Source of the DNA: Thermodesulfobacteriota bacterium
Lineage (GTDB): Bacteria; Desulfobacterota_D; UBA1144; Nemesobacterales; UBA2774
Assembly: GCA_039028315.1 (NCBI GenBank)
Contig: JBCCIH010000053.1
Span: 1-12,096, forward strand
DNA: 12,096 nucleotides
Direction of reading: 5' to 3'
In this document: positions 6,154-12,096 of the stretch, one piece after another
Layout: every line of letters starts with the position of its first letter
Position numbering within the stretch: the stretch's first letter is position 1
Translations under genes and position numbers: made by a program
Notes under the pieces: generated by a model
What the model saw: the letters and a program-made list of their open reading frames with translations, nothing else
What the model was told of the DNA's origin: nothing
The model's database searches: none

Positions 6154-8112
6154 ATGGTACTGAGGCGTTCTCTTCTTTTATTGATTGCACTTCTTCTTCC
6201 AACAATAGCCTTTGCAACTACCACATATGTTGTCAAAAAGGGGGACAATCTTTACGATCTATCTAGGAAGTATGGAGTATCGGTAGAAGATATAAAAAAA
6301 TTTAACAAGCTTGATAGTGTTAACTTAAATATTGGTGATGAATTACTTATTCCGAATTCAAATAAAGATGGCAATAATAAATATGTAGTAAAAAGTGGGG
6401 ACACACTAAGTCAAATCGCTGAGAAGCTCGGCGTAAGAACAAAAGATTTAAGAGCAGCAAACAATTTAAAAAACGACAAACTAAGTATTGGTCAAACTCT
6501 TTTAATTCCGTCTAGTAAAAACAATTCAAATGAAGTAGTAGCTAAAAAAGCAGTTGCGCCTGAAAAGGCCCAGCCCGCTAGTCCAGCCAAAACAGAAATA
6601 ACTACAGGCACTTACACCGTTAAAAGCGGGGACACATTAGGACATATTGCTGAGGCACATAAAGTAAAAACTGCCGTGCTAAAAAAGGCAAACAATCTTA
6701 AAAACAACAACCTTCAAATCGGGCAAAAGCTCGTTATACCAAATTCTTCAGATGTTATAGAAGTTAGAAAAGTTAAACAAAGCACTTCAGAGACTGCGCC
6801 AGAAGTTAAACATCCTAAGAGGGACTCTGGCAATACAAACATGACAGTATCAAACGTCTATATTGTAAATCAGGGCGATACTATATATGAAATATCTAAC
6901 AGATTAAACCTTTCAAAAAACGATTTAAAAAAATACAACAACCTAGAAAGCAATTACCTGAAAATCGGCCAGGAGCTGTACCTGACTCCAAATAAAAAGA
7001 TGCTAACAGTGTCTGAGCGTGCCGAGAAAAAACTAAAATCCAAATACACAAGCGAGTATAAAGTTAAGAGTGGAGACACTCTAGGGCATATTGCGGCAAA
7101 ACACAAGACATCGGTATCAGATCTTAAAAAAGCCAATAACCTTAAAAACAGCAATCTTTCTATCGGTAAAGTTTTGAAAGTTCCTGCTGTAGCTAAAAAA
7201 GATAAAGCAGTAGCAAATAAGACAACTCAACAAAAAACTTCCCGCACAAAAAACACAAAGTACATAGTTAAAAGAGGCGATACGCTTAGCGTTATAGCAG
7301 ATAAATACGATGTTAGTGTTGCAAAAATTAAAGATGCAAGCGCACTTAAAAACAACAAGATAAAAGTTGGGGATGTTCTTTTAATCCCTGGTACCCATAT
7401 AGTTGCTGTAAGCAAACCTATACCAGCAAAAAAGGTTTCGAAACCTAAAACATCAAGACCTAGCGGTGCCAAGTACTCTGTAGTAACTGGTGATACGCTA
7501 GGAAAGATAGCAAATCAGTTCGGTGTTAGTGTTTCAGAGCTAAAAAAAGCAAACAATCTTAAAAAGAACGATCTATACGTAGGGATGAAACTAGTAATCC
7601 CGGGCAAAACTTCAATCAAACCAATTTCCACTCAGACTGCTAAAAAATCTTCAACACAAAATAAATCAAACGGCTCAGCAAATACAGTTCCTGCCGATAT
7701 GAAAATTAAGCAGGACATCATAAAAACTGCCGTGCAGTACCTCGGAGTGCCTTACAAGTTTGGCGGCAACTCACTTAAATACGGTATAGACTGCTCAGCC
7801 TATGTAAAGAAAATTTTCGGCAAATACAACATTGATCTACCAAGAACAGCAAGAGATATTTACTGGCACGCCGGAACTAAAGTCGCAAAAAGTCAACTAC
7901 AGACTGGCGACTTAGTGTTCTTTACAACCTATGCCAAGTTCCCTTCACATGTTGGGATTTACATGGGTAACGGACAGTTTATCCATGCATCATCAGGTGC
8001 GCGTAAAGTCTCCATTACAAGCCTGAATAAAAAGTACTATCAAAAGCGCTACATTGGGGCAAAGAGAATCCCTGTTTCAGCTGTGTTTGAAAAAGAATAC
8101 TCTCAGAAATAA
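6154..8112 (+). CDS. Secreted peptidoglycan hydrolase: seven LysM repeats plus NlpC/P60 peptidase
   Basis: The 652-residue product begins with a signal peptide: MVLRR, a leucine-rich core, then TIAFA with likely cleavage after Ala21. Seven LysM domains follow, at about residues 24-69, 76-120, 153-197, 235-280, 301-345, 369-413 and 440-484. Each has the Y-x-V-x-x-G-D-T/N-L/I core and ends near L-x-I-G with a terminal V/I/L-P. They bind the N-acetylglucosamine parts of peptidoglycan. The linkers are rich in Lys, Thr and Ser. The C-terminal NlpC/P60 domain (about 513-640) keeps the catalytic Cys547 (GIDCSAYV), His599 (SHVGIYMG) and a third polar residue, His611 (FIHASS). The expected reaction is cleavage of the stem peptide, classically at gamma-D-Glu to a diamino acid. 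It has its own promoter, a strong ribosome site and an unusual leader, so it is probably a single-gene unit. Seven LysM copies is a high number for the type. Confidence 0.93.
   Translation: MVLRRSLLLLIALLLPTIAFATTTYVVKKGDNLYDLSRKYGVSVEDIKKFNKLDSVNLNIGDELLIPNSNKDGNNKYVVKSGDTLSQIAEKLGVRTKDLRAANNLKNDKLSIGQTLLIPSSKNNSNEVVAKKAVAPEKAQPASPAKTEITTGTYTVKSGDTLGHIAEAHKVKTAVLKKANNLKNNNLQIGQKLVIPNSSDVIEVRKVKQSTSETAPEVKHPKRDSGNTNMTVSNVYIVNQGDTIYEISNRLNLSKNDLKKYNNLESNYLKIGQELYLTPNKKMLTVSERAEKKLKSKYTSEYKVKSGDTLGHIAAKHKTSVSDLKKANNLKNSNLSIGKVLKVPAVAKKDKAVANKTTQQKTSRTKNTKYIVKRGDTLSVIADKYDVSVAKIKDASALKNNKIKVGDVLLIPGTHIVAVSKPIPAKKVSKPKTSRPSGAKYSVVTGDTLGKIANQFGVSVSELKKANNLKKNDLYVGMKLVIPGKTSIKPISTQTAKKSSTQNKSNGSANTVPADMKIKQDIIKTAVQYLGVPYKFGGNSLKYGIDCSAYVKKIFGKYNIDLPRTARDIYWHAGTKVAKSQLQTGDLVFFTTYAKFPSHVGIYMGNGQFIHASSGARKVSITSLNKKYYQKRYIGAKRIPVSAVFEKEYSQK
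6220..7608 (+). repeat. Seven-copy LysM coding repeat
   Basis: The repeats are unequal in similarity. Copies 3 and 5 share VKSGDTLGHIA exactly, and copies 3, 5 and 7 share KKANNLK, with copy 2 close (AANNLKN). Copies 1, 4 and 6 are more divergent. This suggests recent internal duplication of the 2/3/5/7 type among older units. Such repeats can expand or contract by recombination. Confidence 0.8.
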
Positions 8113-8156
8113 GAAGCGCCTTATAATCTAGTAGCTACCTTCCAAATTTTCGACAT

Positions 8157-8192
8157 AAGTGGACTATAACGCATGTTCCACTTTTATATTTT
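8157..8192 (+). terminator. Candidate intrinsic terminator after the LysM-NlpC/P60 gene
   Basis: AAGTGGA (8157-8163) and TCCACTT (8177-8183) form a perfect 7-bp stem around a 13-nt loop, followed by TTATATTTT. The stem has moderate GC and the T-run is interrupted, so it may be weak. It lies 45 bp after the stop, which suits a single-gene transcript. Confidence 0.45.
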
Positions 8193-8198
8193 GCTGCA

Positions 8199-8226
8199 TT
8201 GAAAGATAGAAAGCAGTGTTTATATT
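8199..8226 (+). promoter_or_regulatory. Candidate promoter of the xerC-hslVU operon
   Basis: TTGAAA (8199-8204, 5 of 6) and TATATT (8221-8226, 5 of 6) are separated by 16 nt. Transcription would start at about 8232-8233, only some 5 nt before the xerC ATG, so the first gene would have almost no leader. No strong ribosome site is seen before that ATG (only AAAGAG), which fits. Confidence 0.4.
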
Positions 8227-8237
8227 AAAGAGAAACC

Positions 8238-9131
8238 ATGGACAAATACCTTCGAGTTTTTGAGGACTTTCTGAGCTCAGAGAGAAACTACTCAAAACAC
8301 ACTATAAAAGCATATTTAGCGGATATAAAAGAATTTGGTTTAGTGCTTTCTGAAATGAGCCTAACCACGGATAGTGGCGACATAGATTTTGAGAATTTAG
8401 ATGAGGCGCCAATTAGGGTTTATATAAGCAAGCTTTATAACAAGAACAAAAAAGTCTCAATCTCAAGAAAACTAGCATCAATAAGAACCTTTTTTGAATT
8501 TCTTATAAGAGGCGGCCATATGAAATCAAACTCGGCCAAATTAGTGCCCACGCCTAAAGCTGAGAAAAAGCTGCCCACATTCCTAACAGTTGATGAAGTG
8601 ATTAAACTGGTTGAGACTCCGGGGAGCGATAACGCCTATGAGTCTCGGGATAGAGCTATACTAGAGCTACTTTATTCAAGCGGTTTAAGGGTATCAGAGC
8701 TGGTCGGGGTTAATTTACAAGATTTAGATTTGGACGCTATGAGTGTTAAAGTGCTTGGGAAAGGGAATAAAGAGCGCATTGTCCCCCTCGGGTCTAAAGC
8801 ATGCAGTGCTCTTGAGACTTATCTTAGACAACGGCTCGATCTAAAACCTAAAGATGACCACCTTTTTGTTAATTCAAGGGGTGGGAGACTTACAACAAGA
8901 AGCGTGGACAGGATTATTAAAAAATATGCAGCTATTTCAGGGATACCAAAGAATATAAGCCCACATGTGCTCAGGCACACGTTTGCTACTCACCTTTTAG
9001 GCGGGGGAGCAGATCTTAGAGCAATTCAAGAGATGCTAGGGCACAAAAGTCTATCTACTACACAGAGATATACGCACACATCAATAGAGCAATTAATGGA
9101 GATTTACGATAAAACACACCCACGTGCATAA
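8238..9131 (+). CDS. xerC: Tyrosine recombinase XerC/XerD
   Basis: The 297-residue enzyme resolves chromosome dimers by strand exchange at dif, normally with a second Xer protein and FtsK. Its N-terminal SAM-like DNA-binding domain (about 1-105) has the usual opening FEDFLSSERNYSKHTIKAYL (8-27). The catalytic domain keeps all six residues: Arg151 (SGLRVSEL), Lys175 (LGKGNKER), His243 and Arg246 (HVLRHTF), His269 (LGHKSLSTT) and the nucleophile Tyr278 (RYTHTS). Spacing matches E. coli XerD closely. The start is fixed because the ATG opens directly into the conserved N-terminal helix. I use xerC by synteny with hslVU (as in codV-clpQ-clpY); sequence alone does not separate XerC from XerD or from a lone XerH-like type. 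The hslV start is 11 nt after its stop. Confidence 0.9.
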   Translation: MDKYLRVFEDFLSSERNYSKHTIKAYLADIKEFGLVLSEMSLTTDSGDIDFENLDEAPIRVYISKLYNKNKKVSISRKLASIRTFFEFLIRGGHMKSNSAKLVPTPKAEKKLPTFLTVDEVIKLVETPGSDNAYESRDRAILELLYSSGLRVSELVGVNLQDLDLDAMSVKVLGKGNKERIVPLGSKACSALETYLRQRLDLKPKDDHLFVNSRGGRLTTRSVDRIIKKYAAISGIPKNISPHVLRHTFATHLLGGGADLRAIQEMLGHKSLSTTQRYTHTSIEQLMEIYDKTHPRA

Positions 9132-9142
9132 AAGGACACAAA

Positions 9143-9688
9143 ATGGAAAATTTTCACGGAACAACAATAGTATGTGTTAAGAAGAACAATCAAGTCGCAA
9201 TGGCGGGAGACGGTCAGGTCACCCTTGGCCAAACTGCAATAAAGCATTCGGCAAAAAAGGTAAGAAAAATTTACAGCGATAAAGTTGTTGTAGGTTTTGC
9301 CGGCGCCACAGCTGATGCAATGACACTGTTTGATAAGTTTGAAGCCAAATTAGAAGAGTTTAGGGGCAATCTTAGCAGAGCATCTGTTGAGCTTGCAAGA
9401 GACTGGAGAACAGACAGAATCCTAAGAAGATTAGAAGCCCTTTTGGCAGTGGCCGATAGTGAGTCAATGTTCTTGATCTCCGGAAGCGGAGATGTGCTTG
9501 AGCCGGATGACAATGTTATAGCTATCGGCTCTGGTGGTTCCTTCGCACAGGCAGCAGCTAAAGCACTGACTAAATTTTCTGACCTTAGTGCAGAAGAGGT
9601 GGTTAAACAATCGATGCACATTGCATCTGAGATATGTGTATACACTAATGACAATATAACAATTGAGGTACTAGATTCTAATGAGTAA
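9143..9688 (+). CDS. hslV: HslV, protease subunit of the HslUV (ClpYQ) complex
   Basis: The 181-residue protein is the threonine protease of the bacterial proteasome-like HslUV complex in the cytoplasm. The active site is Thr7 in FHGTTIVCVKK: the leader MENFHG should be removed to expose it, as in HslV proteins with a short propeptide (the E. coli form simply starts MTTIV). The conserved AGDGQVTLG (21-29) and Lys39 (SAKKVRK), which sit at the active site in E. coli as Asp17 and Lys33, are present. The segment IAIGSGGSFAQAAAKAL and the C-terminal CVYTNDNITIEVL are family standard. Twelve subunits form two rings that dock with HslU. AAGGA (9132-9136) lies 6 nt before the ATG. The gene overlaps hslU by 8 nt. 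Confidence 0.97.
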   Translation: MENFHGTTIVCVKKNNQVAMAGDGQVTLGQTAIKHSAKKVRKIYSDKVVVGFAGATADAMTLFDKFEAKLEEFRGNLSRASVELARDWRTDRILRRLEALLAVADSESMFLISGSGDVLEPDDNVIAIGSGGSFAQAAAKALTKFSDLSAEEVVKQSMHIASEICVYTNDNITIEVLDSNE

Positions 9689-11018
9689 AGACATATTTTT
9701 TACACCCAGAGAGATAGTTTCAGAGCTAGATAGATATATCATCGGACAGGATAAAGCTAAAAGAGCTGTATCTATAGCGCTTAGAAACCGCTGGAGGCGT
9801 CAGCGTGTTTCACCTGATCTAAAGGATGAGATAGCACCAAAGAACATCCTTATGATCGGACCAACCGGAGTTGGTAAAACAGAAATCGCAAGAAGGCTAG
9901 CTAAACTGGCACAGGCCCCGTTTTTAAAAGTCGAGGCTTCAAAGTTTACTGAAGTCGGCTATGTAGGAAGAGACGTTGAGTCTATGATCAGAGACATCAC
10001 TGATATCGCAATCAAGATGGTAACGGATGAGGAAAAAACCTCTGTTAGAGTAAAAGCAGAGGAGATGGCAGAGGAGCGCATGCTCGATTTACTCTTGCCG
10101 CCGCCAACTGCTAACCCCGAGAATCAAGAGGTTGATTCCAGCAGCGATACCAGACAAAAGCTTCGTAAACTGCTACGTGAAGGAAAGCTTGATGAAAGAT
10201 ATGTAGATTTAGAGGTAACATCCAAGAACCTACCGATACAGGTCTTCTCCCCCTCTGGTATGGATGATATGGATATCAATATCTCTGATATGATAGGAAA
10301 CCTTTTCCCAAAGAAAACGAAACAGAGAAAAGTAAACGTGCCTGAGGCGATGGAGATTTTGATACAAGAAGAAGCCCAAAAGCTAATAGACATGGATAAC
10401 GTGGTTAAACTTGCGATAGACCGAGTTGAGCAGTCAGGGATTATCTTTATTGATGAGATAGACAAAGTTGCGGGCCGTGAGAGCTCAGCCGGGCCGGATG
10501 TCTCTAGAGAAGGAGTTCAAAGAGACCTTCTTCCAATAATCGAGGGCTGCACAGTAAATACGAAACACGGTATGGTCAAGACCGATCATATCTTATTCGT
10601 AGGTGCAGGAGCCTTTCACGTATCAAAGCCATCTGACTTAATTCCTGAGCTTCAGGGAAGATTCCCAATCAGGGTTGAGCTTGAGCCTCTATCAACAGAT
10701 GATTTTGTAAACATTTTAACAAAGCCTAAAAATGCTCTGATAAAGCAGTATATGGAACTCTTAAATACTGAGAATATTGAGCTTGTTTTTGCGGATGACG
10801 CAATAGCCGAGATTGCTCACACTGCCCAGAGCGTAAATGAATCAACTGAGAATATCGGCGCTAGAAGACTCCATACAATCATGGAGAAAATGCTGGATGA
10901 TATTTCATTTGAAGCTCCCGATATGACAGAGGAAAAGATAGTAATTGACGCAAACTATGTAAAAGATAAGATCTCTGACATTGTGAAAGACAGAGACCTT
11001 AGCAGATATATTTTATAG
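9681..11018 (+). CDS. hslU: HslU, AAA+ ATPase and unfoldase subunit of HslUV
   Basis: The 445-residue product is close to the E. coli length of 443. It unfolds substrates and feeds them to HslV. The N-terminus has TPREIVSELDRYIIGQDKAK (7-26). Walker A is GPTGVGKT (60-67), the substrate-gripping pore loop is GYVG (93-96), and Walker B is IIFIDE (254-259). GRFPIRVEL, a sensor-1/arginine-finger region, and the sensor-2 motif GARR (393-396) follow. The inserted I-domain spans about 110-240. The C-terminal tail ending LSRYIL matches the tail that inserts between HslV subunits to activate them. Its start overlaps the hslV stop by 8 nt and the nearest ribosome-site-like GAGG is 12 nt away, so translation is coupled. 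It follows the invariant hslV-hslU order. Confidence 0.97.
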   Translation: MSKDIFFTPREIVSELDRYIIGQDKAKRAVSIALRNRWRRQRVSPDLKDEIAPKNILMIGPTGVGKTEIARRLAKLAQAPFLKVEASKFTEVGYVGRDVESMIRDITDIAIKMVTDEEKTSVRVKAEEMAEERMLDLLLPPPTANPENQEVDSSSDTRQKLRKLLREGKLDERYVDLEVTSKNLPIQVFSPSGMDDMDINISDMIGNLFPKKTKQRKVNVPEAMEILIQEEAQKLIDMDNVVKLAIDRVEQSGIIFIDEIDKVAGRESSAGPDVSREGVQRDLLPIIEGCTVNTKHGMVKTDHILFVGAGAFHVSKPSDLIPELQGRFPIRVELEPLSTDDFVNILTKPKNALIKQYMELLNTENIELVFADDAIAEIAHTAQSVNESTENIGARRLHTIMEKMLDDISFEAPDMTEEKIVIDANYVKDKISDIVKDRDLSRYIL

Positions 11019-11034
11019 TCCGAGGTAAAAGTAA

Positions 11035-11328
11035 TTGTCCGTGTTTGCCATTACCAGATGTGTTTATGATGATGACATAAAACAAGAGCTATTGGATATA
11101 AAAAAGCTCTCACTTCGAATTCTGCAAAAGCAAAAGGGTTTTGTCGGGGTAAGGCAGTTTATCTGCGATGAAATGAATGAGATGGTTTCAGTCATAGAGT
11201 GGGAGAGCAAAGAGGACCATGAGGCCAGTATGGAAAGCACTGATTGGGATCCTGTAAATCCAACATGGATGGCGCTTACAAAAGGCGGGAAGATCACATT
11301 TGAAGTAAGTCTTTTTGAAGAACATTAA
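11035..11328 (+). CDS. ABM-like dimeric alpha/beta-barrel protein
   Basis: The 97-residue soluble protein resembles the ABM (antibiotic biosynthesis monooxygenase-like) family. It has a first strand VFAITRCVY (3-11), a helix (DIKQELLDIKKLSLRILQKQ), then KGFVGVRQFIC (34-44) and MVSVIEWESKEDHEAS (50-65), the pattern with pGF-x-G then V-x-EW-x-S-x-E-x-H. Members form dimeric ferredoxin-like barrels; some act on quinones or heme, many have no known activity. The TTG start at 11035 is chosen because GAGG (11022-11025) lies 9 nt upstream; GTG at 11041 is less well placed. It follows hslU by 16 nt and is probably in the same transcript. The link to proteolysis is not evident. It converges on the chlorite-dismutase-family gene. 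Confidence 0.7.
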   Translation: MSVFAITRCVYDDDIKQELLDIKKLSLRILQKQKGFVGVRQFICDEMNEMVSVIEWESKEDHEASMESTDWDPVNPTWMALTKGGKITFEVSLFEEH

Positions 11329-11339
11329 TATCCATAAAA

Positions 11340-12062
11340 CTAAACCTTACTCTGCCATAGCACCTTGCCGACAAAAAACGGCCCTAAACTTTCTAAATAT
11401 TGAGAGGTCTGCTTAGTTTTTCGCATCGCCTGAATTAGTGCTGAAAGAGGGAAAAGCTCCTTTCCCAATACACCTATAACAAAATCGTTGTCGTACTTAT
11501 CAAGCCCGTGGCAGGCGAGTCTGATGTCGGTTGCTAAGCCCGAGTGCCCGAATTTAAAACCCAATTTCCCATGTTCACCTAAAACTGCTCTTTGTTCATC
11601 TTCAGATAAAGTTTCAAAATTTTTGTCCCTTCTAAGCGGATACCATATTGCCCAGGGAAGCTCAGGGTTTAAAACCTTTGCCTTAGGTCCGCTTATAAGC
11701 GTTTTGTCTAAATCAGGCTCATATCCGAGTGAGTATGTTCTGCCAAACATTGTGAACTCTGGTTTTGGTGTAAGTTCCATAAATGCCGAGTCCTGAAGAA
11801 AATCTCTTAGCTCAGTTACAAAAGAATCTGGATCCTCATTTAATGCTAAAAGGCCAATACCGTAAGGATCGTTAATATCGGCATACAGAACAAGGTCCAT
11901 ATTAGTATCTTCTAGTTCTTTTATGAGCTCGTCTGTATTCCAGCAGTCGCCAAAAGCCATAAATTGCATAAACAGCCTTCTATCAGAGGATATTACGGTA
12001 CCGTCTTTTTCCCGGCCCTTCTCGCTTATGTCTACTTTGCTCTCTTTATAATCTGTACTCAT
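11340..12062 (-). CDS. Chlorite dismutase/HemQ-family heme protein
   Basis: The 240-residue product belongs to the chlorite-dismutase superfamily (chlorite dismutases, coproheme decarboxylase HemQ/ChdC and related heme peroxidases). The N-terminal ferredoxin-like half contains FMQFMAFGDCW and LVLYADINDPYGIGLLAL (58-75). The C-terminal half has the family signature WAIWYPLRRDKNFETLSEDE (137-156), LGEHGKLG (161-168) with the probable proximal heme ligand His164, then GLDKYDNDFVIGVLG and a GPFFVGKVLW ending (227-236). A distal Arg (chlorite dismutase) or Gln (HemQ) cannot be fixed: Arg181 (DIRLACHGLD) is the nearest candidate but is offset by two residues against the families as I recall them. 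The protein has no signal peptide. AAGGAG lies 9 nt before the ATG. Chlorite breakdown, coproheme decarboxylation or another heme reaction are all open. Confidence 0.85.
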   Translation of the reverse strand: MSTDYKESKVDISEKGREKDGTVISSDRRLFMQFMAFGDCWNTDELIKELEDTNMDLVLYADINDPYGIGLLALNEDPDSFVTELRDFLQDSAFMELTPKPEFTMFGRTYSLGYEPDLDKTLISGPKAKVLNPELPWAIWYPLRRDKNFETLSEDEQRAVLGEHGKLGFKFGHSGLATDIRLACHGLDKYDNDFVIGVLGKELFPLSALIQAMRKTKQTSQYLESLGPFFVGKVLWQSKV

Positions 12063-12071
12063 TCGGCTCGT

Positions 12072-12093
12072 CTCCTTAAACGAAAATATAACA
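12072..12093 (-). promoter_or_regulatory. Ribosome site and possible extended -10 of the chlorite-dismutase-family gene
   Basis: On the minus strand TG-T-TATATT (12093-12085) looks like an extended -10, and AAGGAG (12077-12072) is a good ribosome site 9 nt before the ATG. The leader would be only about 16 nt. The -35 region lies beyond the window, so the promoter part is a guess; the ribosome site is firm. Confidence 0.35.
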
Positions 12094-12096
12094 GGA

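Noticed and set aside
6154..8112. LysM DNA repeats as a CRISPR or tandem non-coding repeat
   Set aside because: The units are protein-coding, in frame, imperfect at DNA level and unevenly spaced.
8238..9131. Tyrosine recombinase as an integrase of a mobile element
   Set aside because: It has the length and residue spacing of XerC/XerD, sits in the conserved xerC-hslV-hslU order, and no attachment-site repeats or phage genes are nearby.
9271..9654. 127-codon open frame on the minus strand inside hslV
   Set aside because: It is antisense to a certain gene, Ser/Leu-rich as antisense frames of such codons usually are, and has no family features.
10124..10465. 113-codon open frame on the minus strand inside hslU
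   Set aside because: It is a low-complexity Ser/Ile-rich shadow of the I-domain coding sequence.
11488..11796. 102-codon plus-strand open frame opposite the chlorite-dismutase-family gene
   Set aside because: It is fully antisense to a conserved gene, with no family features or ribosome site of note.

Overview
The window is an AT-leaning stretch of bacterial chromosome, densely coded, with no insertion sequence, prophage, CRISPR array, tRNA or rRNA visible. It fits a Gram-negative-type (diderm) bacterium: a MacB/FtsX-type permease, a Wzx-type flippase with glycan genes, and a secreted LysM-NlpC/P60 hydrolase. The gene order xerC-hslV-hslU is known from Firmicutes (codV-clpQ-clpY) and from deltaproteobacteria-like lineages. 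I cannot assign a phylum; a deep-branching deltaproteobacteria-like or candidate-phylum genome is my best guess. TTG starts with good Shine-Dalgarno sites are common (4 of the 13 genes whose start is visible).

Region 1 (1-4534, minus strand) is a cell-surface glycan block. In transcription order it holds a family-4 glycosyltransferase, an oligosaccharide flippase (4-nt ATGA overlap), a family-2 sulfotransferase with its own candidate promoter, a MacB-type ABC permease, and the first 29 codons of a membrane-anchored protein that runs off the left edge. Together they suggest assembly, export and possible sulfation of a surface or lipid-linked glycan.

Region 2 (4535-5971, plus strand) starts divergently from the glycan block. 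It holds a secreted CHRD-domain protein unusually rich in cysteine, then two small overlapping unknown genes; the first may be a winged helix, the second is unrecognised.

Region 3 (5972-8237) is the most interesting part. A strong sigma-70-like promoter drives a leader of about 127 nt ahead of a 652-residue hydrolase with seven LysM repeats and a C-terminal NlpC/P60 peptidase. The leader begins with a perfect 9-bp hairpin, followed at once by a sequence very like the rRNA boxA antitermination site. A further structured segment follows, with partial resemblance to pieces of the c-di-AMP (ydaO) riboswitch. A hairpin terminator candidate lies after the hydrolase gene.

Region 4 (8238-11328, plus strand) is a tight operon: a XerC/XerD tyrosine recombinase with all six catalytic residues, the HslV protease, the HslU ATPase (8-nt overlap with hslV) and a small ABM-like dimeric-barrel protein. 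Region 5 (11340-12062, minus strand) is a chlorite-dismutase/HemQ-family protein that converges on the ABM-like gene with only 11 bp between them. No gene-free stretch exceeds 300 bases; the longest is the 182-bp leader region 5972-6153.
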